From contig DGFE01000082.1 in NCBI GenBank assembly GCA_002391525.1, forward strand, positions 1-18,406: DNA of 18,406 nucleotides. Reading direction: 5' to 3'. Shown here piece by piece: positions 6,677 to 15,250 of this stretch (positions are counted from its first letter, which is position 1; the number at the start of each line of letters is the position of its first letter). Both the position numbers and the translations under genes were made by a program. This stretch comes from Competibacteraceae bacterium UBA3908 (lineage in GTDB: Bacteria; Pseudomonadota; Gammaproteobacteria; Competibacterales; Competibacteraceae). Under the pieces are notes generated by a model, which was not told the origin of the DNA, searched no databases, and saw only the letters and a program-made list of their open reading frames with translations.

Positions 6677-8572
6677 TCAGTGCTGCCCGACCGCCCGCCG
6701 GACTTCCTCCAGCGAGTTCGGATCGTCCAGCGTGGACAGGTCACCCGGATCGCGGCCTTCGGCCAACGCCTGGATCGACCGCCGCAACAGCTTGCCGGAG
6801 CGGGTCTTCGGCAGCGCGGTGACGAAATGGACCCGGTGCGGCTTGGCCACCGCACCCAACAGTTCCTGCACCTTGGCGATGACTTCCTTCTCCAGCCGCT
6901 CGGCGGCACCCTGCGCATTCAGTTGACTCGGATCCTTCAACCGGGCGAAACCGACCGGCACCTGGCCCTTGAGCTTGTCGGCCACGCCGATCACCGCCAC
7001 TTCGGCGATGCCCGGATGGTTTTGGATCGCCTCCTCGATTTCGCGGGTGCCCAAACGGTGGCCCGCCACGTTGATCACGTCGTCGGTGCGGCCCATGATG
7101 AAGAAATAGCCGTCCTCGTCGCGCACCGCCCAGTCGAACGAGTTGTACACCATATCCTTGAAGGTGGTGAAATAACTCTTGACGAAACGCGCGTCGTCGC
7201 CCCAGACCGTGGACAAATTGCCCGGCGGCAAGGGCGGCACCACCACCAGCACGCCCTTCTCGTTGGCGCCGACTTCCTCGCCGGTGGCCTCGCTGATGAC
7301 CTTGATGTTGTAACCGAAGTTGGGAAGGCCGGGCGAACCGAAGCGATTGGGCTTCAGATCCAGACCCGGCAGGTAAGTCAGCATTGCCCAGCCGGTTTCG
7401 GTCTGCCAGTAGTGGTCCAGCACCGGGCGGGCCAAACCCTCGGTAATCCAGCGGGAGGTCGGTTCGTCCAGCGGCTCGCCCGCCAGGAACAGGGTGCGCA
7501 GCGAGGACAGATCGTACATCTTCATGTACTTGGGATCTTGCGACTTCAACACCCGCACCGCGGTCGGCGACGAGAACATGGCCGTACATTTGTAATCCTG
7601 CACGATCTTCCACCAGATGCCCGGATCGGGATTGGTCGGCAAGCCTTCGTACATGATCGTCGTCACCCCATAGATCAGCGGGCCGTAGACGATGTACGAG
7701 TGGCCAACCACCCAGCCGATGTCGGAGGTGGTGAACATGGCCTCGCCAGGATTGGTGTTATAGAGATACTTCATGGTCGCGGCCAACGCCACCGTGTACC
7801 CGCCCGTGTCGCGCTGCACGCCCTTGGGAATGCCGGTGGTGCCGGACGTGTAGAGAATGTAGCTTGGCTCGTTGGATTCCAGCCAGACGACCGGGACCTC
7901 GGCATCCATATGCTGGGCGCGCAGGGCAGCGTAATCCAGGTCGCGGCCTTCGACGCGCGCCATCGCCTTGTCGAGCCCGCGATTGACGATCAGCACCTTC
8001 TCGGGCGGGAACTTGGCCAGACGCAAGGATTCATCCACCAGATGCTTGTAGGGCACCGGTTTGCCGCCGCGCATGCCGGCGTCGGCGGTGATCATCAGTT
8101 TGGGTTTGGCGTCGTCGATGCGCACCGCCAGGTTGGCGGACGCGAATCCGCCGAAGACGACCGAATGAATCGCCCCCAGTCGGACGCAGGCCAGCATGGC
8201 GAAGGCGGCTTCGGCGATCATCGGCATATAGATGATGACCCGGTCGCCTTTCTGGATACCCAGCGATTGCAGCACGGCGGCGAAGCGGTTGACTTCGCGG
8301 TGGAGTTCCCGGTAGCTATAGGCCTTGGTTTCGTTGACTTCGGTGGAAATGTAGACCAGTGCCGCTTGGTCGGCCCGATCAGCCAGGTGCCGGTCCACGG
8401 CGTTGTAGCAGAGATTCGTTTCACCGCCGACAAACCACTTGCTAAAGGGTGGCTTGGAAAAATCCAGAATTTTTTGCGGCGGTTGGTGCCAATGAATTTT
8501 CTTGGCCTCTTCGCCCCAAAAACCCTCGGGATCTTGGATGGAGCGGCGATGAAATTCTTCGTGGCTAGTCAT
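6677..8572 (-). CDS. prpE: Propionate--CoA ligase
   Basis: PrpE activates propionate with ATP and CoA to propionyl-CoA, the entry to the methylcitrate or methylmalonyl-CoA routes. The 631-residue protein matches PrpE along its whole length: N-terminal FHRRSIQDPEGFWGEEAKKI, FSKWFVGGETNLCYNAVDRH (43-62), phosphate loop YTSGTTGIPKG (241-251), SDIGWVVGHSYIVYGPL (283-299), WQTETGW (389-395), hinge GRTDDVINVAGHRLGT (494-509) and catalytic K594 in PKTRSGK. GHSYIVYGPL with LAGEPLDEPT separates it from acetyl-CoA synthetase. Shine-Dalgarno GGAGG lies 6 bases before the ATG. It follows mdh on the same strand after 130 bases, and a clear terminator lies downstream. No prpBCD genes are in the window, so the fate of propionyl-CoA cannot be read here. 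Confidence 0.95.
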   Translation of the reverse strand: MTSHEEFHRRSIQDPEGFWGEEAKKIHWHQPPQKILDFSKPPFSKWFVGGETNLCYNAVDRHLADRADQAALVYISTEVNETKAYSYRELHREVNRFAAVLQSLGIQKGDRVIIYMPMIAEAAFAMLACVRLGAIHSVVFGGFASANLAVRIDDAKPKLMITADAGMRGGKPVPYKHLVDESLRLAKFPPEKVLIVNRGLDKAMARVEGRDLDYAALRAQHMDAEVPVVWLESNEPSYILYTSGTTGIPKGVQRDTGGYTVALAATMKYLYNTNPGEAMFTTSDIGWVVGHSYIVYGPLIYGVTTIMYEGLPTNPDPGIWWKIVQDYKCTAMFSSPTAVRVLKSQDPKYMKMYDLSSLRTLFLAGEPLDEPTSRWITEGLARPVLDHYWQTETGWAMLTYLPGLDLKPNRFGSPGLPNFGYNIKVISEATGEEVGANEKGVLVVVPPLPPGNLSTVWGDDARFVKSYFTTFKDMVYNSFDWAVRDEDGYFFIMGRTDDVINVAGHRLGTREIEEAIQNHPGIAEVAVIGVADKLKGQVPVGFARLKDPSQLNAQGAAERLEKEVIAKVQELLGAVAKPHRVHFVTALPKTRSGKLLRRSIQALAEGRDPGDLSTLDDPNSLEEVRRAVGQH

Positions 8573-8664
8573 GCATTGCCTCCAGGTTGGCGGTTTAGGG
8601 TTACGACGACGTTATGGATGTCGTTGCGGAAGTGTAGTCGCCCCGTCGGAATTTTTCTGTAAGT

Positions 8665-8689
8665 CGCCCCCGCCGCACGGGCGGGGGCG
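8665..8689 (-). terminator. GC-rich hairpin after mdh, possible terminator or RNA-stabilising stem
   Basis: CGCCCCCGCC (8665-8674) pairs perfectly with GGCGGGGGCG (8680-8689) around a 5-base loop, 14 bases past the mdh stop and upstream of prpE. No T-run follows on the minus strand, so it may pause polymerase or protect the mdh mRNA 3' end rather than terminate fully. Confidence 0.4.
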
Positions 8690-8702
8690 GCTGCAAAACG
8701 GC

Positions 8703-9689
<987 letters not shown>

Positions 9690-10035
9690 GCTTGTGCTCC
9701 TTTGAGGTTAGCGACGACACGAGTGTGATTGATAATGCTCCGGCCACGCGCCTGCGACGCGGATTCGGAGTGTGGGATAGCGGGTGGCTGAGTTGCGGCC
9801 GGGGTGCGCAGAGTAGCGGACTTGCCTGGCCCGGCGCCAGCAACGTCTCGACGGGAAGCAGGAGGCGTTGCCGCCGCCGGAAGAGATGCGGGCCCGGAAG
9901 ACAAGGGGCGGGTATCGGTGGTCGGGTAATCGTTATGGATCGCCATGTTCCGCGATAGCGCGGCGACCGTGAACCGGGTGACCGCGCGATTGGCGCAATC
10001 CCCGGATCGGCGGTCGGAACCGCAGCGATTGATTA

Positions 10036-10041
10036 TATAAT
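10036..10041 (+). promoter_or_regulatory. Candidate -10 box of the cysZ-waaA promoter
   Basis: A perfect TATAAT lies 111 bases before the cysZ start. No convincing -35 box lies 16-18 bases upstream. Because the site is palindromic (ATTATATAAT, 10032-10041), it could also serve the minus strand. The implied leader of about 105 bases contains the hairpin at 10063-10086. Confidence 0.35.
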
Positions 10042-10062
10042 GCGCCGCCGCCCGGACTTGGC

Positions 10063-10086
10063 GGACGATGCTTTACCTTATCGTCC
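10063..10086 (+). promoter_or_regulatory. Leader hairpin upstream of cysZ
   Basis: GGACGAT (10063-10069) and ATCGTCC (10080-10086) form a perfect 7-bp stem with a 10-base loop in the presumed 5' untranslated region of cysZ. No T-run follows. It may be a structural leader element or an operator; nothing identifies a ligand or regulator. Confidence 0.3.
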
Positions 10087-10152
10087 AGATGGTAACGTAG
10101 ATCGCCGCGTTTTGAAACGAATGCCGGATTATCCCAAGAGGCTGTCATCGCC

Positions 10153-10890
10153 ATGAGTTACTCTTTCACCAGGGGCGCGGGCTATGTGCTGACCGGCCTG
10201 CGCTGGCTGCCCAGAGCCGGTCTGCGCAGCTTCGTGGTCATCCCTCTGCTGATCAACACCGCCCTGTTCGGCACCGGAATCTGGTGGAGCGCGGGCCAGT
10301 TCGAGCGTCTCGATCAAGCGGTGCAGCGTTGGCTGCCGGCTTGGCTGGCCTGGCTGCACTGGCTGTTGTGGCCGTTGTTCATCGTGACCGCGCTGGTCGT
10401 GATTTTTTACACCTTCACCCTGGTGGCGAACGCCATCGCCGCGCCGTTCAACGGCCTGCTGGCCGAGCGGGTCGAAAAATTGGTCGATCCCGGCAGTCGC
10501 GCTCCGCAACCGTCCGCCGGGCCGTCGTGGCGGGAATTGTTGTTCAGTCCGCTGACGGAACTGGGCAAGCTGCTGTATTTCGTGGCCTGGGCCATTCCAC
10601 TGATCGTGTTGTCGTTCGTGCCAGCGGTCAACGTGGCCGCACCGGCGTTGTGGGCGGTATCCACCTCCTGGATGCTGGCGTTGGAGTACGCCGACTATCC
10701 GCTCGGCCATCGCGGGCTGGACCATCGGGCGCAGCGCCGGCTGTTGCGCCGGCACTGGCCACTGACGCTGGGCTTCGGCGGCATGACCCTGCTGCTGACG
10801 CTGGTACCGGTACTGAACTTCCTGGCGATGCCGGCGGCGGTGATCGGCGCGACGCTGATGTGGAACCGGGAATTGCCGGATTCGCGATGA
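10153..10890 (+). CDS. cysZ: CysZ-family sulfate permease (EI24 domain)
   Basis: CysZ proteins sit in the inner membrane and carry sulfate for cysteine synthesis. The 245-residue protein is strongly hydrophobic, with membrane segments at about 25-47, 63-97, 140-178 and 204-236. The conserved EI24/CysZ segment NAIAAPFNGLLAERVE lies at 93-108, and EYADYPLGHRG at 178-188. The length fits the family (about 250). The start at 10153 gives the usual polar N terminus with the GxxYxxxGL pattern; the Shine-Dalgarno AGAGG is rather far upstream. The stop codon overlaps the waaA start (ATGA at 10887-10890), so the two genes are translationally coupled. No other cys genes are near, so the sulfate role rests on family membership. 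Confidence 0.88.
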   Translation: MSYSFTRGAGYVLTGLRWLPRAGLRSFVVIPLLINTALFGTGIWWSAGQFERLDQAVQRWLPAWLAWLHWLLWPLFIVTALVVIFYTFTLVANAIAAPFNGLLAERVEKLVDPGSRAPQPSAGPSWRELLFSPLTELGKLLYFVAWAIPLIVLSFVPAVNVAAPALWAVSTSWMLALEYADYPLGHRGLDHRAQRRLLRRHWPLTLGFGGMTLLLTLVPVLNFLAMPAAVIGATLMWNRELPDSR

Positions 10891-12173
10891 ACGGCGCCAG
10901 CGACTGGCGGGTCCGGGTCCTGCGCGGGCTGTACACCGGCCTGCTGTATCTGGCGCTGCCGCTGGCGCTGCTGCGGCTGTACTGGCGCGGGCGCCGGGAT
11001 GCGGGACACCGCCAGCGCTGGCGCGAGCGGTTGGGCGTGATTCCGCCATTGCCAGCCGACGGTCTGTGGGTTCATGCCGTGTCGGTGGGGGAAACCCGCG
11101 CCGCCCTGCCCCTGATCCGCGCGCTGCAAGCCCGCCATCCCGAATCGCCGCTGCTGGTGACGACCACCACCCTGACCGGTTCCCGCCAAGTCCTGGAGGC
11201 GCTGGGCGATCAAGTCCATCACGCCTACGCGCCTTACGACCTGCCCGGCGCGGTGCGGCGGTTTCTGCAACGGACCCGGCCACGACTGGCGGTGATCATG
11301 GAGACCGAATTGTGGCCCAATCTGCTCCATCAGTGTGCCGCTGCCGGGGTGCCGGTCATGGTCGCCAATGCTCGACTGTCGGAACGTTCGGCGCGCGGTT
11401 ATAGCCGGATTCGCGGACTGACCGCGCCGATGCTGCGCGACATCACCCTGATCGCGGCCCAGGCGGAGGCCGACGCCGAACGGTTCCGCGCCCTGGGTGC
11501 ACCACGGGTGCGGGTGACCGGCAATCTCAAATACGACCTGAACCTGCCGGACGATCTGCCGGAGCGCGGGGGGATTCTGCGGCGGGAACTGCTGGGAGAA
11601 AAGCGGCTGATCTGGATCGCCGCCAGCACTCACGCCGGTGAAGAAGAGCGGGTTCTGGCGGCCTTCGCGTTATTGCGCCCGCGCTGGCCGGAATTGCTGT
11701 TGGTGGTGGCGCCGCGTCACCCGGAGCGGTTCGATGGCGTGGCGGCCCTGTGCCGGCGACAAGGTTTCAGCCTGGTCCGACGCAGCGAACGGCGCTCCTG
11801 CACGCCGGACACCGCCGTGTTCCTCGGCGACAGCATGGGCGAATTGCTGCTGTTCTACGCCGCCGCCGACCTGGCCTTCGTCGGCGGCAGCCTGGTCGCC
11901 ACCGGCGGCCATAACGTGCTGGAGCCGGCTCTGCTGGGGTTGCCGGTGCTGTTTGGTCCGCACATGTTCAACTTCACCGAAGCCGGCCACCGCTTGCTGG
12001 AAGCGGAAGCGGCCTGGCAGGTCGTCGATGCGGCGGCGCTGGCGACCGCCGTGGACCGGTTGCTGGCCGACCCGCAACTGCGCCGGGCCGCCGGCCAGCG
12101 TGGGCGGGCCGTGGTGGAGCGCCAGCGTGGCGCGCTGGCGGCTTTGCTGGACTGCATCGAGACGCTGCTCTGA
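10887..12173 (+). CDS. waaA: 3-deoxy-D-manno-octulosonic acid (Kdo) transferase
   Basis: WaaA (KdtA) adds Kdo from CMP-Kdo to lipid IVA at the inner face of the cytoplasmic membrane, the first step of the LPS core. The 428-residue protein has an N-terminal hydrophobic anchor (about 14-32), the catalytic-base region HAVSVGE with E69, ETELWPN (139-145), ARLSERS (162-168), GNLKYD (212-217), STHAGEE (247-253), APRHPER (275-281), LGDSMGEL (313-320) and VGGSLVATGGHNVLEP (332-347), the standard GT30/GT-B set. The frame is open further upstream across cysZ, but the ATG at 10887 gives the normal family N terminus and the ATGA overlap with cysZ. It confirms a Gram-negative, LPS-making host. It converges on the TAXI-type gene. 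Confidence 0.96.
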   Translation: MNGASDWRVRVLRGLYTGLLYLALPLALLRLYWRGRRDAGHRQRWRERLGVIPPLPADGLWVHAVSVGETRAALPLIRALQARHPESPLLVTTTTLTGSRQVLEALGDQVHHAYAPYDLPGAVRRFLQRTRPRLAVIMETELWPNLLHQCAAAGVPVMVANARLSERSARGYSRIRGLTAPMLRDITLIAAQAEADAERFRALGAPRVRVTGNLKYDLNLPDDLPERGGILRRELLGEKRLIWIAASTHAGEEERVLAAFALLRPRWPELLLVVAPRHPERFDGVAALCRRQGFSLVRRSERRSCTPDTAVFLGDSMGELLLFYAAADLAFVGGSLVATGGHNVLEPALLGLPVLFGPHMFNFTEAGHRLLEAEAAWQVVDAAALATAVDRLLADPQLRRAAGQRGRAVVERQRGALAALLDCIETLL

Positions 12174-12292
12174 AAGCGCAATCAAAAAATCCGAACGGCG
12201 GGCTGATGAGTCCAACACCCGATTCCCCAGGAACACACCCTGCCGAGCGACCTCGAAGATCGAGCGATACTCGAGTCCTCCTCCGCTCATTA

Positions 12293-13165
12293 CTATTTAG
12301 CGGTGTCGCCCACCACCCGACTGGCGGCCAACAGCATCACCTTGGACAATCGGGTGCGCTGGTCGGCGGTCAGCTTGGTCTTGTTGGCCAACATCAGCCC
12401 GCGGGTGCAAATGGTGTCCACCGTCGTGTCGAAACCCCATTTCTTCTCGGCCACGGTCACGTTCTCGAACGTGTACACCGCGCTGCCATCGGGCAGCTTG
12501 TCGTTCAAATCCCAGTCCTTGACCGGCACCAGCCGGAAATCCCTGGGATTCTCCAGCACCACCTGCATCTCGGTGGATTTCGCCGTCGGCCGTTGCACCA
12601 CCATCGCCGCCTGAATCTTGCTGGCCTTGCCGCCGCTCTTGATCTGCAACAACGCCTCGGCGCCATCCACGAAGGCCGGAGCGGTGTTCTTGAACGCCGG
12701 TTCCAGCACGGTCATGTACTCCCAGGTGACCGCCACCCCGCTGTTCGGCGACTGCACCGCGATCAGCCGACCCTTGGCTTGCTGTAAATCGCTGTCGCTG
12801 CGAATCTCGCTGTCCTTGCCGGTGACGATGAACACACACTCCTTGCCGATTTCGCCCAGATTGATGAACCGGTCGGCGAAACCGGGATGATCCTTGAGGT
12901 AGTACTTCAAGGCGTCGGCCTGGGTCAGGCCGATGTTGACCGGACTTTGAGGATCGTCGAGCCGGCTGAGATTCTCCAGCGAGCCGGCGCTGGTCAACAC
13001 CTGGGTCGGCCGATCCTGTTCGGCCAGCACGCTTTTCAGCCGCTCGCCGATGGTATTGTAGCCGCCGCCGCTCTTGCCCGTGCTGATGACGATGGGCGGT
13101 TCGGCGGCCTGCCCCAGGCTGGCGACGAGAAGGAATGTACAAAGCCATGCCGGTTTTACGTTCAC
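12293..13165 (-). CDS. TAXI/PBP2-like periplasmic solute-binding protein
   Basis: The 290-residue protein starts with a short charged end and a hydrophobic stretch (AWLCTFLLVASLGQAA). This is a signal peptide with likely cleavage after A20 or A21, so it should be periplasmic. The start of the mature part, IVISTGKSGGGYNTIGERLK, and the later SGVAVTWEYM resemble the ligand-binding fold of TAXI-type TRAP solute receptors and related type 2 binding proteins. I chose GTG at 13163-13165 because AAGGAG lies 7 bases before it; a TTG 18 bases upstream falls before that site. No TRAP membrane subunits are adjacent, so it is an orphan receptor whose ligand and partner are unknown. TAXI assignment is moderate; a general PBP2-like periplasmic protein is the fallback. 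Confidence 0.72.
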   Translation of the reverse strand: MNVKPAWLCTFLLVASLGQAAEPPIVISTGKSGGGYNTIGERLKSVLAEQDRPTQVLTSAGSLENLSRLDDPQSPVNIGLTQADALKYYLKDHPGFADRFINLGEIGKECVFIVTGKDSEIRSDSDLQQAKGRLIAVQSPNSGVAVTWEYMTVLEPAFKNTAPAFVDGAEALLQIKSGGKASKIQAAMVVQRPTAKSTEMQVVLENPRDFRLVPVKDWDLNDKLPDGSAVYTFENVTVAEKKWGFDTTVDTICTRGLMLANKTKLTADQRTRLSKVMLLAASRVVGDTAK

Positions 13166-13202
13166 GTCAACTCTCCTTTGCAAAGCGGTGGCTCAATCAG
13201 GC

Positions 13203-14084
13203 TCAGTACAGTTTAGGCTGGCCCGGCGGTCGCGTCTTGAAGCGTTTATAGACCCACAGATATTGCGCCGGCAGGGAGCGGATCGCCGCTTCGACGCCCC
13301 GGTTGAGGGCTGCCGCCGACTCGCCCAGCGACACGGCGGCGGTCACCTCCGGCAGCGCCCGCAGATGCAACGCGAAACCCCGTCCGCGCGGCAACCGTTC
13401 GGCCCAGGTCAGAAACACCGGTGCGCCGGTCTTCAGGGCCAGCCGCGACACCAGCGTCATGGTGCTGGCGGCGATTCCAAACAATGGCGCGAACACTCCG
13501 CCCTCGCCGCCGGGGTCCTGATCGGGAAGAATGCCGAGGATTTCGCCATTGCGCAGCGCGGTCAACAGCGCGCGGACTCCGCTGGCGTCGGTCGCCACTA
13601 CCTTGCCACCGAGCCGGCCGCGCCCCTGGCGGCTGAGTTCGTCGAGCCCCAACCGGCTGGGACGGTAGAGGATCGTCAAGGGGTGACGGCTGGAATAGTA
13701 CAGACCGGCCATCTCCCAGGCACCCAGATGCGGCGTGAGCAAAATCGCCCCCTGCTTGCGCCGCGCGGCAGCGGTCAAGGCATCCTCGCCCGCCACGGAA
13801 CCCCGAACCAGCGCCAGCACCCGCTCGCCGGGCCAGAGCCAGAGCGGCCCCAGTTCCAACAGCAACTTGCCGGTTTCCAAAAGATTCCGGCGCAACAGGC
13901 GCTCGCGCCCGGCAACCGGCAATTCGGGATAACACAGGGCCAGATTGCGGGCGGCGATCCGCCGGGCGCTGTTGGGGATCCACCACAGCAGCCAGCCGCA
14001 ACACGCTCCGACCGCATGCGCCAGCGGCAATGGCAATAGCGCGGTCAGGCGCAGCAGGCCGGTAACCAACACCTGCCGGTTCAT
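13203..14084 (-). CDS. LpxL/HtrB-family lipid A acyltransferase
   Basis: Enzymes of this family transfer a fatty acyl chain from acyl carrier protein onto Kdo2-lipid A or related lipids at the inner membrane. The 293-residue protein has an N-terminal hydrophobic anchor (about 5-36), the catalytic H-x4-E motif as H119 to E124 in TPHLGAWEM, ILPDQDPG (185-192) and the family ending QYLWVYKRFKTRP (274-286). Length is near the usual 290-310. Whether it adds the laurate-type chain (LpxL), the myristate-type chain (LpxM) or another acyl group cannot be told. The start at 14084 follows the DUF2007 stop by 4 bases, making it the third gene of the mlaA operon; the Shine-Dalgarno is weak, consistent with coupling. 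A further in-frame start at 14180 would overlap the preceding gene. Confidence 0.9.
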   Translation of the reverse strand: MNRQVLVTGLLRLTALLPLPLAHAVGACCGWLLWWIPNSARRIAARNLALCYPELPVAGRERLLRRNLLETGKLLLELGPLWLWPGERVLALVRGSVAGEDALTAAARRKQGAILLTPHLGAWEMAGLYYSSRHPLTILYRPSRLGLDELSRQGRGRLGGKVVATDASGVRALLTALRNGEILGILPDQDPGGEGGVFAPLFGIAASTMTLVSRLALKTGAPVFLTWAERLPRGRGFALHLRALPEVTAAVSLGESAAALNRGVEAAIRSLPAQYLWVYKRFKTRPPGQPKLY

Positions 14085-14088
14085 CGCA

Positions 14089-14310
14089 TCATTCGAGTTC
14101 CGCGGAGTAATCCCGCGCCAGCGCCGCCCGCGCCTGTTCCAGTTGCGCCGCCGGAACCCGGAGTTCGATGCCGTCGGCAACGATGCCGAGCTGCAGCAGC
14201 GAGCGATCCACCAGCACGCAATCGATGCCTTCTACCCGCAATCGGCCGCACGCGATCTCGGCCGGCGGCAAGGCGTCGAATACCGTCAGCGTGGCCCACG
14301 ATGCGGTCAT
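14089..14310 (-). CDS. DUF2007-type small protein
   Basis: The 73-residue protein runs from MTASWATLTVFDALPPAEIA to the ending ARDYSAELE, with the central LEGIDCVLVDRSLL-like segment GIDCVLVDRSLLQLGIVADG. Small proteins of this type with a beta-alpha fold, annotated DUF2007 or putative signal-transducing protein, have no known biochemical role. Its ATG overlaps the stop of mlaA (ATGA at 14307-14310), and its stop lies 4 bases before the acyltransferase start, so all three are almost certainly one transcription unit. This placement links it to outer-membrane lipid handling by context only. No signal peptide or membrane segment is seen, so it should be cytosolic. Confidence 0.78.
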   Translation of the reverse strand: MTASWATLTVFDALPPAEIACGRLRVEGIDCVLVDRSLLQLGIVADGIELRVPAAQLEQARAALARDYSAELE

Positions 14311-15050
14311 GGCTTGGGATTATCCGGTTCAGCGTCGAAATCGAAATCCGGCTGAGGGAGATTGCCGTCGTAAACCAGACTGCGCCGCCGCTGCAAATAG
14401 GCGCTGCGCTGGAATGAATAGGGATCGATCTGCGCGTCGGCGAAAGCGCGCTCGGCCCGCAGCAACCCGGCGCGGGTATCGATCAATCTCAAGCCCCTGA
14501 GGCTCCATTCGACCGCGTCGGAATCGGTGGCCCAGTCGACGGGATCGACGAAGGAATCGCCAACCCGTCCGAAGGTGTCGCGCACCGTGCTCGGTCCCAG
14601 CAAAGGCAGCACGACGTAATAGCCCTCGCTGAAGCCCCAATACCCCAGGGTCTGGCCGAAATCCTCCTCGTGCTTGGGCAGATCCATACGACTGGCGACA
14701 TCGAACAATCCCAACACGCCGAACGTGGTGTTGAACACGATCCGGCTGCTGTCCATCGCCGCCTGATGGAATTTGAATTGCAACAGATCGTTGACCAGCA
14801 CCACCACATCGTCCAGGTTACTGAAGAAATGGGTGATGCTGGCGTTGACCGGCTCGGGCAGGATCGCCTGATAGGCTTCGGCGACCGGCTTTAAGACCGC
14901 TTTATCGACCGCGTCGTTGACCGCGAACATGGCCCGGTTGTAACCCTCGAACGGGTCGGGATCGTCGCGCAGGAGTTCGCTGGTCGGCGCGCACCCCACC
15001 AGCAGGGCGACGACGGCGGTCGTCGGAAAACGGCGGCGGAATATGTCCAT
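14307..15050 (-). CDS. mlaA: MlaA (VacJ) outer-membrane lipoprotein
   Basis: MlaA takes mislocated phospholipids from the outer leaflet of the outer membrane and passes them to MlaC for return to the inner membrane. The 247-residue precursor has a lipoprotein signal with lipobox LVGC, lipidation at C20 followed by A21 (outer-membrane sorting), then DPFEGYNRAMFAVND (32-46), a family hallmark, and DFGQTLGYWGFSEGYYVVLP with LLGPSTVRD. I chose ATG at 15050 because it places the signal peptide correctly; the frame is open 24 codons further upstream. mlaFEDCB are not in the window. It is the first gene of an overlapping operon with the DUF2007 protein and the lipid A-type acyltransferase. Confidence 0.93.
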   Translation of the reverse strand: MDIFRRRFPTTAVVALLVGCAPTSELLRDDPDPFEGYNRAMFAVNDAVDKAVLKPVAEAYQAILPEPVNASITHFFSNLDDVVVLVNDLLQFKFHQAAMDSSRIVFNTTFGVLGLFDVASRMDLPKHEEDFGQTLGYWGFSEGYYVVLPLLGPSTVRDTFGRVGDSFVDPVDWATDSDAVEWSLRGLRLIDTRAGLLRAERAFADAQIDPYSFQRSAYLQRRRSLVYDGNLPQPDFDFDAEPDNPKP

Positions 15051-15195
15051 GAGCCTGAAATTTGCGGAGACCGGGGCGAAATTACCCAGGGCAATATTAC
15101 CCCAACCCCATCCGTTGCGCATGACGCGCCGTCAGACCTTCTCGCGCGGCAACCCTCGGAGGGATTGCCATGAGACCCTCTCTCCGGGGCGTGGT

Positions 15196-15201
15196 TATAA
15201 T
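15196..15201 (+). promoter_or_regulatory. Candidate -10 box for the GAF/HD-GYP gene
   Basis: A perfect TATAAT lies 49 bases before the ATG at 15251, in the 200-base region divergent from mlaA. The best -35-like hexamer, TTGCCA (15165-15170), is 25 bases away, too far for a normal sigma70 promoter, so the box may depend on an activator or be fortuitous. Confidence 0.3.
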
Positions 15202-15250
15202 ATCGAAACTTCGCTTTACCCTTCCCCGGTCCGGGAAGAAAGGCTTACCG

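Larger units (their letters stand above)
9690..10152. other. Long divergent intergenic region between mdh and cysZ
   Basis: These 463 bases separate two outward-facing genes, so they should hold both promoters. I see a perfect TATAAT (10036-10041) inside the palindrome ATTATATAAT, and an inverted repeat in the cysZ leader. Open frames that cross the region on either strand have no Shine-Dalgarno and no family resemblance, and I do not call them genes. The stretch 9760-10000 is GC-rich and otherwise featureless to me. Confidence 0.55.

Noticed and set aside
6230..8662. Plus-strand open frame of 810 codons opposite prpE
   Set aside because: It is the antisense of prpE, whose motifs are complete. 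The translation is rich in H, Q and G, typical of a shadow frame in GC-rich DNA.
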